NCBI GenBank assembly: GCA_902799345.1
Contig: CADBZW010000005.1
Span: forward strand, 1-64,000
Reading direction: 5' to 3'
DNA: 64,000 nt
DNA from: an uncultured Bacteroidia bacterium
GTDB lineage: Bacteria > Bacteroidota > Bacteroidia > Bacteroidales > F082
Every line of letters begins with the position of its first letter. Position 1 is the first letter of the stretch. Below are positions 46,501 through 53,234 of this stretch, piece by piece. The notes beneath the pieces are model-generated. The model saw only the letters and a program-made list of their open reading frames with translations. It was not told where the DNA came from and ran no database searches. A program made the translations under genes and the position numbers.

Positions 46501-47408
46501 CTCTGAACGGCCTGATCAGAGGTAGGAGCTTCTGTATTTGTGCTACCGTAAGGATAGTAGTAGGTATGGTGCGTAATCGTCGGAGGATTGCCTGGTGTGG
46601 TCACTTCATCGAAATCGTATTGGTTGTAGGCCGGAATGTAACTGAAAGGGGTGATGGTAGCAGAAAGGTCGTGGCTATAAGGTGCCTCAAATTCCATCTC
46701 GAAATTCTCCAAACTGCTTAGACTGCCCCCCTCTTCGCTGACTTGCAGGGGGAACGATTGGACCGTCACTTTCCGGAAACGACCGGCGTCTGCCGTAATG
46801 TTGTATTGGGATTCCGTTGACAGGCTCCATGTGGAGTTATCATATTCCACCCAATAGACTGCCCAACATTGGCCATCATCCCATTGACCACCTTCACATT
46901 CATGGCATTGATTTTCATCGGCAATCCCGTTATATTGATGGCCGCGGGCCACACCTGCACCCTCGGGATTGTTGTCGTAGTCCCAGTCATAGAAATAATA
47001 GTTATGGTCAGTATTGTTGAGCAGGTAAACAGGTGGCTGCGCGTCGGAAAGCCCTAACGAGCCTCCAGCCGCCAATGACGCGGAAAGGAAGCGGTATTTG
47101 TTGGCATCGTCGATGAAATAATAGTTGTGGTTGGTGCCCGAAAGGCTGATTTCGCGGCCTGAATACCAGAGACAGTCGGGGCTGAACGTGGTGGCATCCT
47201 GAAGCACATAGTGGCCGTCCACTTTCACGTGCGCCAGATAGTGTTCGCCACCTTGGCCGCCGTAATTCGTCCTTTTGATAACAAACTGCCCGTCCGATTG
47301 CGCCCAAGCGTTCCCCGCCATGGCGAAGAGCACGAGGCAGCAAGCGGCCAAACGCATTGCCTTATTCATATTGACATTGTATTTCATTTTCATTTCAGAT
47401 TTCATCAT
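40593..47408 (-). CDS. Large YGGG-repeat secreted protein with FN3 and InlB-like repeats
   Basis: About 2271 residues. The start at 47408 is chosen because AGGAG lies 8 bases before it and the frame then leads into a signal peptide (LAACCLVLFAMAGNAWAQ). An earlier in-frame ATG at 47474 would overlap the upstream gene. Order of parts: a ricin- or jelly-roll-like N-terminal region (YYFIDDANKYRFLSASLA), a fibronectin type III domain near residues 370-450 (VTISWTQTAESYVVSWKK), and about 1500 residues of YGGG/FGGG repeats (HTIYGGCNEGAMTGS, NVYGGGLGDIS). It ends with three or four InlB-B-type repeats (GFAFGEWTVTG, STTFTMGTTDATL). No T9SS sorting domain is visible. It is the middle gene of the three-gene operon. 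Confidence 0.78.
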   Translation of the reverse strand: MMKSEMKMKYNVNMNKAMRLAACCLVLFAMAGNAWAQSDGQFVIKRTNYGGQGGEHYLAHVKVDGHYVLQDATTFSPDCLWYSGREISLSGTNHNYYFIDDANKYRFLSASLAAGGSLGLSDAQPPVYLLNNTDHNYYFYDWDYDNNPEGAGVARGHQYNGIADENQCHECEGGQWDDGQCWAVYWVEYDNSTWSLSTESQYNITADAGRFRKVTVQSFPLQVSEEGGSLSSLENFEMEFEAPYSHDLSATITPFSYIPAYNQYDFDEVTTPGNPPTITHHTYYYPYGSTNTEAPTSDQAVQSGSESQWTYSWSVSGEGADFLTLTNGTTANPTLTYSTPNNTGHKIATLTLTVTYPDGSTQTTSCQVTVKTPCQNPQFSASVNYESVTISWTQTAESYVVSWKKSDAETWTSQTVGDVTSYTLTGLEYATTYYYKVKASSCASDEPEPLQFTTLHQPTAVIGGAVFGGGRMADVRGKTEVVIINTDSIGAVYGGNDIAGAVLGYEGETPSVYGSTIKLGVTGTDSDAATYNSSQPSTKVRIGDVYGGGNGYYAYDGSSFVAADNDHTSFTVSPNGTVRAMTRSHTVGEVVWENTTGADFTLAVPTITKTDITMVTNVVKVDSIFGGAKNAFITNTDANVNGTSIIVNGGTAFAVFGGNNFGGNQTAGKHHIEVNDTKTQTSGYPDGMGRDFGIGYVFGGGNKVVGLTTDITITGGMCDTVFAGGNAADVGDAHVLVNCPRTKTFTDAVSSWAEDNVGEINGSYKWNGTGIYNVRALFGGNNRADMTGLPTITLTRGSVGTVYGGGNSGQMLAQIPDAPANAIAADFERDYIGDDPLPIYYGTHVVMNSANMLVDYLYGGCQMSNVAYSTWVEVKNGHVGTVYGGCNIGGDVGSTRLSFELPDDELTNEHKQAVQGATYVKASGGTIYGNLFAGGNGFYHCNDGVRYIEGLNFTPGQYHVGRNIPSHNETHVKVSKDEVASTFVTVKGNVYAGGNLAYVGFINATTNGRNFPTFRGFCTVQMDGGVVEGSVYGGGNRASVFGSNAVQVSGGSIGYIGEEHTDGALYGGNDRAGQVAQITNRVLPARYDVASDGRTNLKTIGVKTYVGITGKPKVYTVYGGGNGAYTYTENEYCDVTDQPVQSNTFVDVNIDASGGDGVGGYINTVYGGGNGVTVLDRITVFVNVANMPTGESAYNQVGTIFGGNNKGDLDILSDIIMLKGQAHTIYGGCNEGAMTGSLSYNGYDNLGSMVHLRDKYKPNGVGDGVYTNAKVTGFVYGGCRSNGVSNNTLVLVEGGEHPATFFGGSDISGNVGGTTQVIVTGGSTGKVFGGGNGTGSVTPPYCYQTDVKALGGTCTGDVFGGGLAGPCGTTHVTINGGTVVGSTFGGGDAGVSGETHVTIANGTVSGSVFGGGNEAGVLFVENESTGNSTIVMNGGSVGTGVYGGCNAEGGIGHNVQITFNGGVVGSELTPADIHGGGYGASTTVGGDVNITFGGFESGNGANEYPKLFGDLYGGSAFGSVNSSDLNTTTVTILNGTVNGNVYGGGLGDISDYSKGWVNGVVHVIVGGENAGTYFGKATFNGRLINGVNNGTSIFGGNNTNGSPQTNVYVDVYQTNHDGPNTYDYTGEDRTYAIYQVFGGGNKANYAPENNSQYSEKVTHVYIHGCENTIEEVFGGSNAAHAISTHTVVDGGRFNYIFGGGNGIVAESNVGVYPEIHQTYSQIKGGHVGFCFGGSNRLGNCINIVQDLETGGNCGELVIDNLFNGGNNADQVGEMELNLTCADQKNYLTAYGGCRLGTVYGNITVNVTGGIIGTLYGGCQGDAGYAAHVKRYDETHYPTGHPELIGTGGNITVNVYGGAIGNLYGGCDRNGNVEGKITVKVEERNTGCAFFVGNVYGGSNATDYTPLVATGVSPQVSIIKGTIGGTFDFDGNNSIQENEKYEGNVFGGGNYGKVTSNPKVIVGVSTNDKLVHIKGDVYGGGNHGNVEGASEVIIVPDSHQLTISQIDEIDEDAPLYGSNVIRVTDGQGQLVSSDASIDEYANLKLEAIPSVYGGKFNGWTLSGTGAGVANNSLPTTIFTMGTTNASITGTFGAATTRSLTVNTPEHCSITVKDGQGYPVDYLNRQISEGAVLQLEVTVETGYLLDRWTVSGGAVVTNNISTTTSFIMGTADAELSVVLVPAHILTINTPQPSNGGSITVTDVQGQHVSSGTYIREGAVLNLVASPATGFAFGEWTVTGTESSVHESHSASTTFTMGTTDATLKATFIENVQP

Positions 47409-47424
47409 TGCTTCATCTCCTTCT

Positions 47425-50400
47425 TCAATCACCCGGTGTTGTTGTTTCGGGATCTGTACTCGTGTTTGATCCATTACTTTGTCCGTTCACCACCACTTTG
47501 GTGTTGCCTCTCACCTCGGCCATGTTGCCGCCGCCATAGATGTTGCCGAGCACCTTGGTGCGGCCCAAGATTTCGACCAAAGTGTTGCTAAGCGACTTAC
47601 TTTCATTGCCACCGCCAAACACATTGCCATTTACGGTAGTATTGCCGTTGAGCGTAATCTTGATGTTGCCCGTCACGTTGCCGAGGTCAGCCAAGGTGAC
47701 ATTGGTTCCCGTATAGAGTTTATGGTTTGCTGCGTCGGCAGTATTGCTATGTCCCTGCGTACCCTGCTCCCAAGTGTAGGTTTCTGAGGATGGTGGAATC
47801 GGGCCGAAGTCGGAGAACACACTTCCTTCGCCGTAATACGTGGACAAAGGACTAGTCTGGGTTGCTGAATACACCTCCACTTGGTTTGACACTGCCTTAT
47901 AGCCTCCTCCAAAAGCGCTGCGACCTATGGTGCAGTCCGTAAGCGTTGAGGTTACCGTGCCATCCACTGTACCCTGACAGCCTCCGCCGTAGAAGCTGCG
48001 CTCAACGGTGCAGTTGGTGAGGGTGTTGGTCACGCTACCCGTCTTGGCCAATGAGAACGAGGCATAGCCGGTATAGAAACGCGCCACTGTGGCATGGCCT
48101 CTCGAGTGCATAATGTATTCATACTTGTAGCAGTTGCCGATACCATAGCCGGCCTTGTAATCCAATCGGCCAATACTAGTAGATGTATTCAAATAGCAAC
48201 TGCCAAAATAGCCAGAAGGATAAGCGAGATCAGTTTGTCCGGCAGGAAGAATAGAAGTATTATTGAAATTCCGAGTCTCATCTTTATCATTAGTGTAGGA
48301 AACGGCCGTGCCTCCGAATCCTGCCCCATAATACTCGCGGAAGGTGGTATGATCGGCAGTGGTTTTTACAGTCTTGCCATTGTCACCGGTTACCATGTCG
48401 CCAAACTCTGGGCCGCCACAGTAGAAATCTACAAAACTGTTGTCGATGGTCACTTTGATATTTCCCGTGATGCGGGCCTTCGAAGTAGTTCCTCCGCCAA
48501 AGAAACGGTAGATACGGGCGTGATCGATCTTGGCCGTCAAATTCACTGTGCCTGGATCGCTTTCTGTGTTGCTACTAGTTTGAACCGGCGGTTCCATATA
48601 AGCGCCGAGGAATTTATGGATGCGGCCGCCTGCGCACCAGAAATAGATATCCGTACCGTAGGCTTTCCCCTGCCCATAACCAGTCATAAAACACTGCTCA
48701 ATCTCGCCGCCCGTCACATTGATAGGTATAAGGGTATTAGCATAGTTATTTTGGCTGTGATTACCCGGATAGAATTCCTTCACATAGGCCTTCCCACCAA
48801 TCTGGTAATATTGAAGTTTTGTGCATGCTTTTAGGCGGCTGCGCACCATTTGGGTGAAATACCCACCATTGATGATGCAACGGTAGTTGCGTGTATCATT
48901 ATCACTAGTGTTGAAATTATTAGATTCTATTTCAAACTGGGCAGCACGAGTGAAGCTGGTTTCCGTTATCTCAAACCATCCATGGGGTTTCCAAATGGGG
49001 ATGTTGGGATAGTGGACGCTACCATGAAGATGAGAAGACATACCCAAAGGAATCAGTGCAACAAAGTCGAAACGTGTTGGCTGAATTTCTGGACGATTTT
49101 GGGTGTGGTTCGAATACCATGCATAATCGGGTTCCTGGTTATTGTCAGCATCTATGCTCATAATAGTACAACCTTTTTTCTTTTGTGCATCACTCAGCGT
49201 TACATCATCATGATGATAGTTGCCTATCAATACCACAGCCTGTTCATGGGTGGAGCCAGAGTTGCTCATGGCATTCAGAGCAGCGCCCAAAGTATGGTAT
49301 ACCGATTTGTTATGATACGTGCCAGGTGCACTGCCTGCGAGGCCCGTCCGTCCTATGTATCCAGCATTATCATTTCCCGTACGATTTCCACTGTATGCAA
49401 TCTCATAGTTCTCGTCGCAGAGGTAGTAGGCCGTAGCGAAGTTGGCAGTAATTGTGATACCCGTGACGCCGTAAGGCACTATGTAGTTGCCTCCTTGAGC
49501 GAAAATGAAGCCTGTTGTGTTGTAGAGGTCTTTGGTGGTGCAACGGCGGTCTGACACGTTGTAATGCTCAAATGTGCCAGCCGTTCCGCCTGTAATGCCT
49601 GTAATCTTCCAGCCTGTGCAAATCTTGCTGTAGTCGGTGTTCACCTCAAACTCGTTGGCAAAAGGCAGCACCACTTTGCCCCAGGTGAAGTCGTAGTTCA
49701 AGGTATCCATATCCGTGATGGGCAGACTGACCGAATAGGTATTACTGCCGATAATGACAGATACTGACAGATGGCCATTTGTACCCAACTCGGTGAGCAA
49801 CTTTCCTGCATAGTCTTCGGTGGTGGAAGGCAGGTTGTTATTGGTCGATGTCTGTGTAGTTTGCGTGTTGGTTGGCCAAGGCTCTATAATGGGATAAGCA
49901 GCCACGTCCTTCTTTAAGGCCCAGTGTCCTATCTCAGCAATATCGTCACCAGCGATCTCAGCCATGTCATTGCACGACACGCCACCAAAGAGGAAGAAGG
50001 CCGCCAACTCACGATGGGAATTAAGGATATGACGGAAGAAAGGAAAGCGTTTCAGATATTCATCTTCTTCTATAGGCAACTGGTCATTTAATGCTGTGTA
50101 TTGCAGTCCCGAGCGGTAGCGCCAATAGTTGTATTCGGTGAAGTGCAGCACATTGTCGACATGGTTGCCGCCATACACGGGCGAGATGTTGGTCGCGCCA
50201 GTCACGTTGCCATACATCATGCAAAGGGCGATACGCACATTGCCAACGGTTCCGTCGGAAGCCACCGTGCCTTCGTTCTTGCCCACGATGCCTGCGGCAT
50301 AGCTGCTGCCGCTCACGTTGGCAAAGTTGTAGCAGTTGACCACGCGCACCGATGAACCTGACTCAATCAGTCCGACGAGGCCACCCGTGTTGGTGCCTCC

Positions 50401-51867
50401 GCTGACGCTGCCCGCCTGGATGCCGCAGTTGTAAATCTTGGTGCCTCCTTTGGCCGTGTTGACGATGGCGCCCACATTGCCGCTGCCGCTGTATGTAACG
50501 CTACTGACGACCACATTCTTGATCACGGCATCTTCGGCCACGCCCACCAAAGCATGACCATTGAGGGCGAAGGCATGGTAACCGCCGTCGATTTGGCCTC
50601 TGAAAGGGGCTTCGGCCGTGCCGATGGGCGCCGAAGAGGTGAACCCTTCGAGAAGAACATAGTGGCCATTCATATTAGTGATATCACTTGACGAGCTGAC
50701 TTCCAACGCTGGATAGTAGTACGACTCATTGGACATAAGGTAGCCAAGTCTTGTAGCAATTGCCCTAATGACATCCACACCCTCAGCACTAAAGGGGTTA
50801 ACATACGGAGTTGAAGAAGTCGTCGCCTGCGAGCCATTGGTAGTGTAAAATATCGAAGCTCCCGCTGTGGCACAGGTGATGGTGGCGACATTGTTGTTTA
50901 CCGTGATGATAGGTCTTGCACAAACGGGAATTTCGTAGGTGCTCACTGCTGTGGGGAAATAATCAGAGTCGCTCTTGGCGATGGCTTTGATGACGGTGAT
51001 GGTCTCTGTCAACGTGATGGGTGTAGAGTATTCCGGCGAGGACATCGTAGGCGTTGTTCCATCCGTGGTGTAATAGATGGTGGCTCCTGAAGCCGCCGTA
51101 ATGGTAATAGTCCCATCGAAATTGTTGGTGATGGTAGGAGCGGCGATGGTGGCAGGCTCGAGGTAGAACTTGGCATTGTTATCATCCTGGGTATACGTGC
51201 CAAGGATACCTCCCGTAGCAGTATAGCCTGTAGGGCCTCCATTGCTTTCATATCCGACGAGGTGATTCTTATTGCCGTTATTGACTGTATACCATTTGTA
51301 TTCACCATTCCAACCGGCCGGGGATTTAGGCGAAATGACCAACCATGTTAAATAGGGCGTTATGGAAAACAGAGCCTTGTCGTCAAGGTTTTCTGGCGTC
51401 ACTGATTCAATATGAACACGCATACGATTGGCATTAGTGGTTCCAGAAATCTGACCGTTAGACACCATGTATCTGCCAGTTGAGGCTTGCTTGATGTAAT
51501 AATAATCAGAATTAGGCGCTTTTTCGATGATCCAGACAGCATCAATAGAATTACCACCGTGATAAGCATTAGTTTTGCACTTAAAAGTAGTAAGGAAAGG
51601 ATTGGGATAGGTGGTGCCATCAGTGGACCAGTTATTGGTGGACATATAGTATAGCCATCCTTCCGTGGGGCAAAGGTAGAAGTTGTTGGCAGGTGTACTT
51701 GCATTATAACCAGCGCTACCGATATAATACACACCCGAATAATCAGTCTGTCCCCAAGCCCAAAACGGGGCGAGGAAAAGCGCGGCCAAAGCCAAGAGTC
51801 TGACTTGTTTTCCAAATCTATATGAAACCACTTTCATAGTCATAATCTTTATTTTATTCATTATCAA
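47425..51867 (-). CDS. Large secreted protein with chitobiase-type, GLUG and YGGG repeats
   Basis: A 1480-residue first gene of the giant-protein operon. A signal peptide (VRLLALAALFLAPFWAWGQ) precedes an N-terminal region like that of the next gene (GSAGYNASTPANNFYLCP). Two CHB_HEX_C-type beta domains follow (ASGATIYYTTDGTTPTMSSP and CATAGASIFYTTNGSQATTS, near 260-390), then GLUG-like motifs (NTGGLVGLIESG, YAAGIVGKNEG) and a beta-rich middle. A few YGGG repeats close the protein (GNVFGGGNE, GNIYGGGNMAEVRG). The end (NTSTDPETTTPGD) is short, polar and lacks a T9SS domain. The stop codon is 16 bases before the next start. A good promoter lies upstream. Confidence 0.78.
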   Translation of the reverse strand: MIMNKIKIMTMKVVSYRFGKQVRLLALAALFLAPFWAWGQTDYSGVYYIGSAGYNASTPANNFYLCPTEGWLYYMSTNNWSTDGTTYPNPFLTTFKCKTNAYHGGNSIDAVWIIEKAPNSDYYYIKQASTGRYMVSNGQISGTTNANRMRVHIESVTPENLDDKALFSITPYLTWLVISPKSPAGWNGEYKWYTVNNGNKNHLVGYESNGGPTGYTATGGILGTYTQDDNNAKFYLEPATIAAPTITNNFDGTITITAASGATIYYTTDGTTPTMSSPEYSTPITLTETITVIKAIAKSDSDYFPTAVSTYEIPVCARPIITVNNNVATITCATAGASIFYTTNGSQATTSSTPYVNPFSAEGVDVIRAIATRLGYLMSNESYYYPALEVSSSSDITNMNGHYVLLEGFTSSAPIGTAEAPFRGQIDGGYHAFALNGHALVGVAEDAVIKNVVVSSVTYSGSGNVGAIVNTAKGGTKIYNCGIQAGSVSGGTNTGGLVGLIESGSSVRVVNCYNFANVSGSSYAAGIVGKNEGTVASDGTVGNVRIALCMMYGNVTGATNISPVYGGNHVDNVLHFTEYNYWRYRSGLQYTALNDQLPIEEDEYLKRFPFFRHILNSHRELAAFFLFGGVSCNDMAEIAGDDIAEIGHWALKKDVAAYPIIEPWPTNTQTTQTSTNNNLPSTTEDYAGKLLTELGTNGHLSVSVIIGSNTYSVSLPITDMDTLNYDFTWGKVVLPFANEFEVNTDYSKICTGWKITGITGGTAGTFEHYNVSDRRCTTKDLYNTTGFIFAQGGNYIVPYGVTGITITANFATAYYLCDENYEIAYSGNRTGNDNAGYIGRTGLAGSAPGTYHNKSVYHTLGAALNAMSNSGSTHEQAVVLIGNYHHDDVTLSDAQKKKGCTIMSIDADNNQEPDYAWYSNHTQNRPEIQPTRFDFVALIPLGMSSHLHGSVHYPNIPIWKPHGWFEITETSFTRAAQFEIESNNFNTSDNDTRNYRCIINGGYFTQMVRSRLKACTKLQYYQIGGKAYVKEFYPGNHSQNNYANTLIPINVTGGEIEQCFMTGYGQGKAYGTDIYFWCAGGRIHKFLGAYMEPPVQTSSNTESDPGTVNLTAKIDHARIYRFFGGGTTSKARITGNIKVTIDNSFVDFYCGGPEFGDMVTGDNGKTVKTTADHTTFREYYGAGFGGTAVSYTNDKDETRNFNNTSILPAGQTDLAYPSGYFGSCYLNTSTSIGRLDYKAGYGIGNCYKYEYIMHSRGHATVARFYTGYASFSLAKTGSVTNTLTNCTVERSFYGGGCQGTVDGTVTSTLTDCTIGRSAFGGGYKAVSNQVEVYSATQTSPLSTYYGEGSVFSDFGPIPPSSETYTWEQGTQGHSNTADAANHKLYTGTNVTLADLGNVTGNIKITLNGNTTVNGNVFGGGNESKSLSNTLVEILGRTKVLGNIYGGGNMAEVRGNTKVVVNGQSNGSNTSTDPETTTPGD

Positions 51868-51918
51868 TATTTTATACTAAAACAGCACCCTTTTGAGGTG
51901 TATCTATCAAAAATTGTG

Positions 51919-51950
51919 CAAAATTAAGCAATTTTTCCCAATAAATACAA
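51919..51950 (-). promoter_or_regulatory. Promoter for the giant repeat-protein operon
   Basis: On the minus strand TTG (51950-51948) and TAATTTTG (51926-51919) are separated by 21 bases, a good Bacteroidota match. The predicted start point lies about 45 bases before the 1480-residue protein. The spacer between here and 52115 is AT-rich and holds no gene that I can see. Confidence 0.6.
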
Positions 51951-52115
51951 GGGTTTCCGAAGATTTTTTCTAGTTTCTATAGGGGGGGGTAAAAGGTTGA
52001 CAATCAATTAATTAAAAAACTTGCAAAACATTGATGCAAAGTTTCTTAATTATTAAAAATTAAGTAAAGAGAGAAAGGGTTACGTTGACGGGCAAGTCCA
52101 GCGCTCAGGATTTGG

Positions 52116-53027
52116 TCAGACGCACAAGCACACCAACGCCGCCAAGACCATCAGCAGGGGGATGATTTTGCTGCGGATGTTCTGCTCCTTGAAGCCGAAG
52201 ATGCCATAGATGAACGACACGATGAGGCGCACGCCATAGAGGATGAGCGGGATGAGTACCACGACAGCCGCATCTTGCTTCAAGCCAGTGAGATAGATAA
52301 CATCGGCCACGGTGACAAACACCGCCATCGCCACGATGCCCCAACGCCATTCGAAGGGCTGCGCCTTGCGTTTGGGCAGCCAGATGAAGAAGAACAGCAC
52401 CGACATCATCAGGAAGTCGTAGACCGTGTACCATGCCTGGATGGTGGCGGGCGACATGGGTTTGTCGATATAGCTGAGCAGGAACTTGTCGTAGACGCCG
52501 CTCATGGCCACCAAGACCGCCGAGGCCAGCAACATATACACCCACTTGTTCGACTTGAACTCAATGCCCTCCAACTTGCCCGATCGGTTCATGAAATAGA
52601 ACGAAATGATGGCCAACACCACGCCAATCCCTTGCAGCCAGGTCAGGCTCTCATGGAACACACAAAACATCAGGATGACGGTGATGGCGGGCCTCAGCTG
52701 GTTGACGGGTCCCACCACGGTGATAGGCAGGTGCTTCATGGCGGAATAGCTGAACATCCATGAGGCGAGGATGAGGGCGGTCTTGCCAATGATAAAAAGA
52801 TGCTGTTGCAACGTCAGCGGCTCGATGAAGAGCTTCTCCATGAAGCCGCCTGTGAAGATGAAAGGCTTCCACTGCGACAGCAAGATGAACGGCAGGAACA
52901 AGACCGCGCTGATCATGGTGCTGTAGAACAACACGGGAATGATGGCGTTGCCCACGACAGTCTGTTTCTTGAAGATGTCATAAAAGCCCAACAGGAAGGC
53001 TGAAACCAAAGAAAGGACTACCCACAT
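52116..53027 (-). CDS. DMT-superfamily (EamA-like) membrane transporter
   Basis: A 303-residue integral inner-membrane protein with about ten hydrophobic segments in two five-helix halves, the duplicated layout of drug/metabolite transporters. Typical features are the start VVLSLVSAFLLGFYDIFKKQ, the mid-protein MKHLPITVVGPVNQLRPAITVIL followed by FHESLTWLQGIGVVLAIISF, and a second half with LTGLKQDAAVVVLIPLILYG. The substrate cannot be predicted. No operon partner: the next gene upstream on the same strand is about 200 bases away, beyond a repeat. Confidence 0.85.
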   Translation of the reverse strand: MWVVLSLVSAFLLGFYDIFKKQTVVGNAIIPVLFYSTMISAVLFLPFILLSQWKPFIFTGGFMEKLFIEPLTLQQHLFIIGKTALILASWMFSYSAMKHLPITVVGPVNQLRPAITVILMFCVFHESLTWLQGIGVVLAIISFYFMNRSGKLEGIEFKSNKWVYMLLASAVLVAMSGVYDKFLLSYIDKPMSPATIQAWYTVYDFLMMSVLFFFIWLPKRKAQPFEWRWGIVAMAVFVTVADVIYLTGLKQDAAVVVLIPLILYGVRLIVSFIYGIFGFKEQNIRSKIIPLLMVLAALVCLCV

Positions 53028-53091
53028 GGTGTTTCTGGTTTAAATCGGGCGCAAAAATATTGCTTTTTCGGTTTGATTGCACAAAAGAGCA

Positions 53092-53232
53092 TCACAAAAC
53101 CTACAAAACCCACAAAACTTTTTCTTGGCTGGGGAAGCCTGCCAACCGGCGGGCTTCCGGCGGCAACACGGTTGTGTAGCCGCCACACTCTATTCTTAGG
53201 GTTTTGAAATGTTTTGATGGTTTTGTGACAAA
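53092..53232. repeat. Direct repeat flanking the EEP gene, copy A
   Basis: A CACAAAAC-rich stretch (53092-53118) leads into a core at 53131-53232 that aligns with 54373-54472 over about 100 bases. Shared blocks are GCCAACCGGC, TTCCGGCGGCAAC, CGGTTG, GCCGCC and TTTTGTGACAAA. Each copy is itself partly palindromic (ACAAAAC at one end, GTTTTGTG at the other). Copy A ends two bases from the EEP stop codon. Confidence 0.75.
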
Positions 53233-53234
53233 CC

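Noticed and set aside
47409..47474. Start of the ~2271-residue protein at 47474
   Set aside because: It would overlap the upstream gene and put 22 polar residues before the signal peptide. The ATG at 47408 has a well-placed AGGAG.
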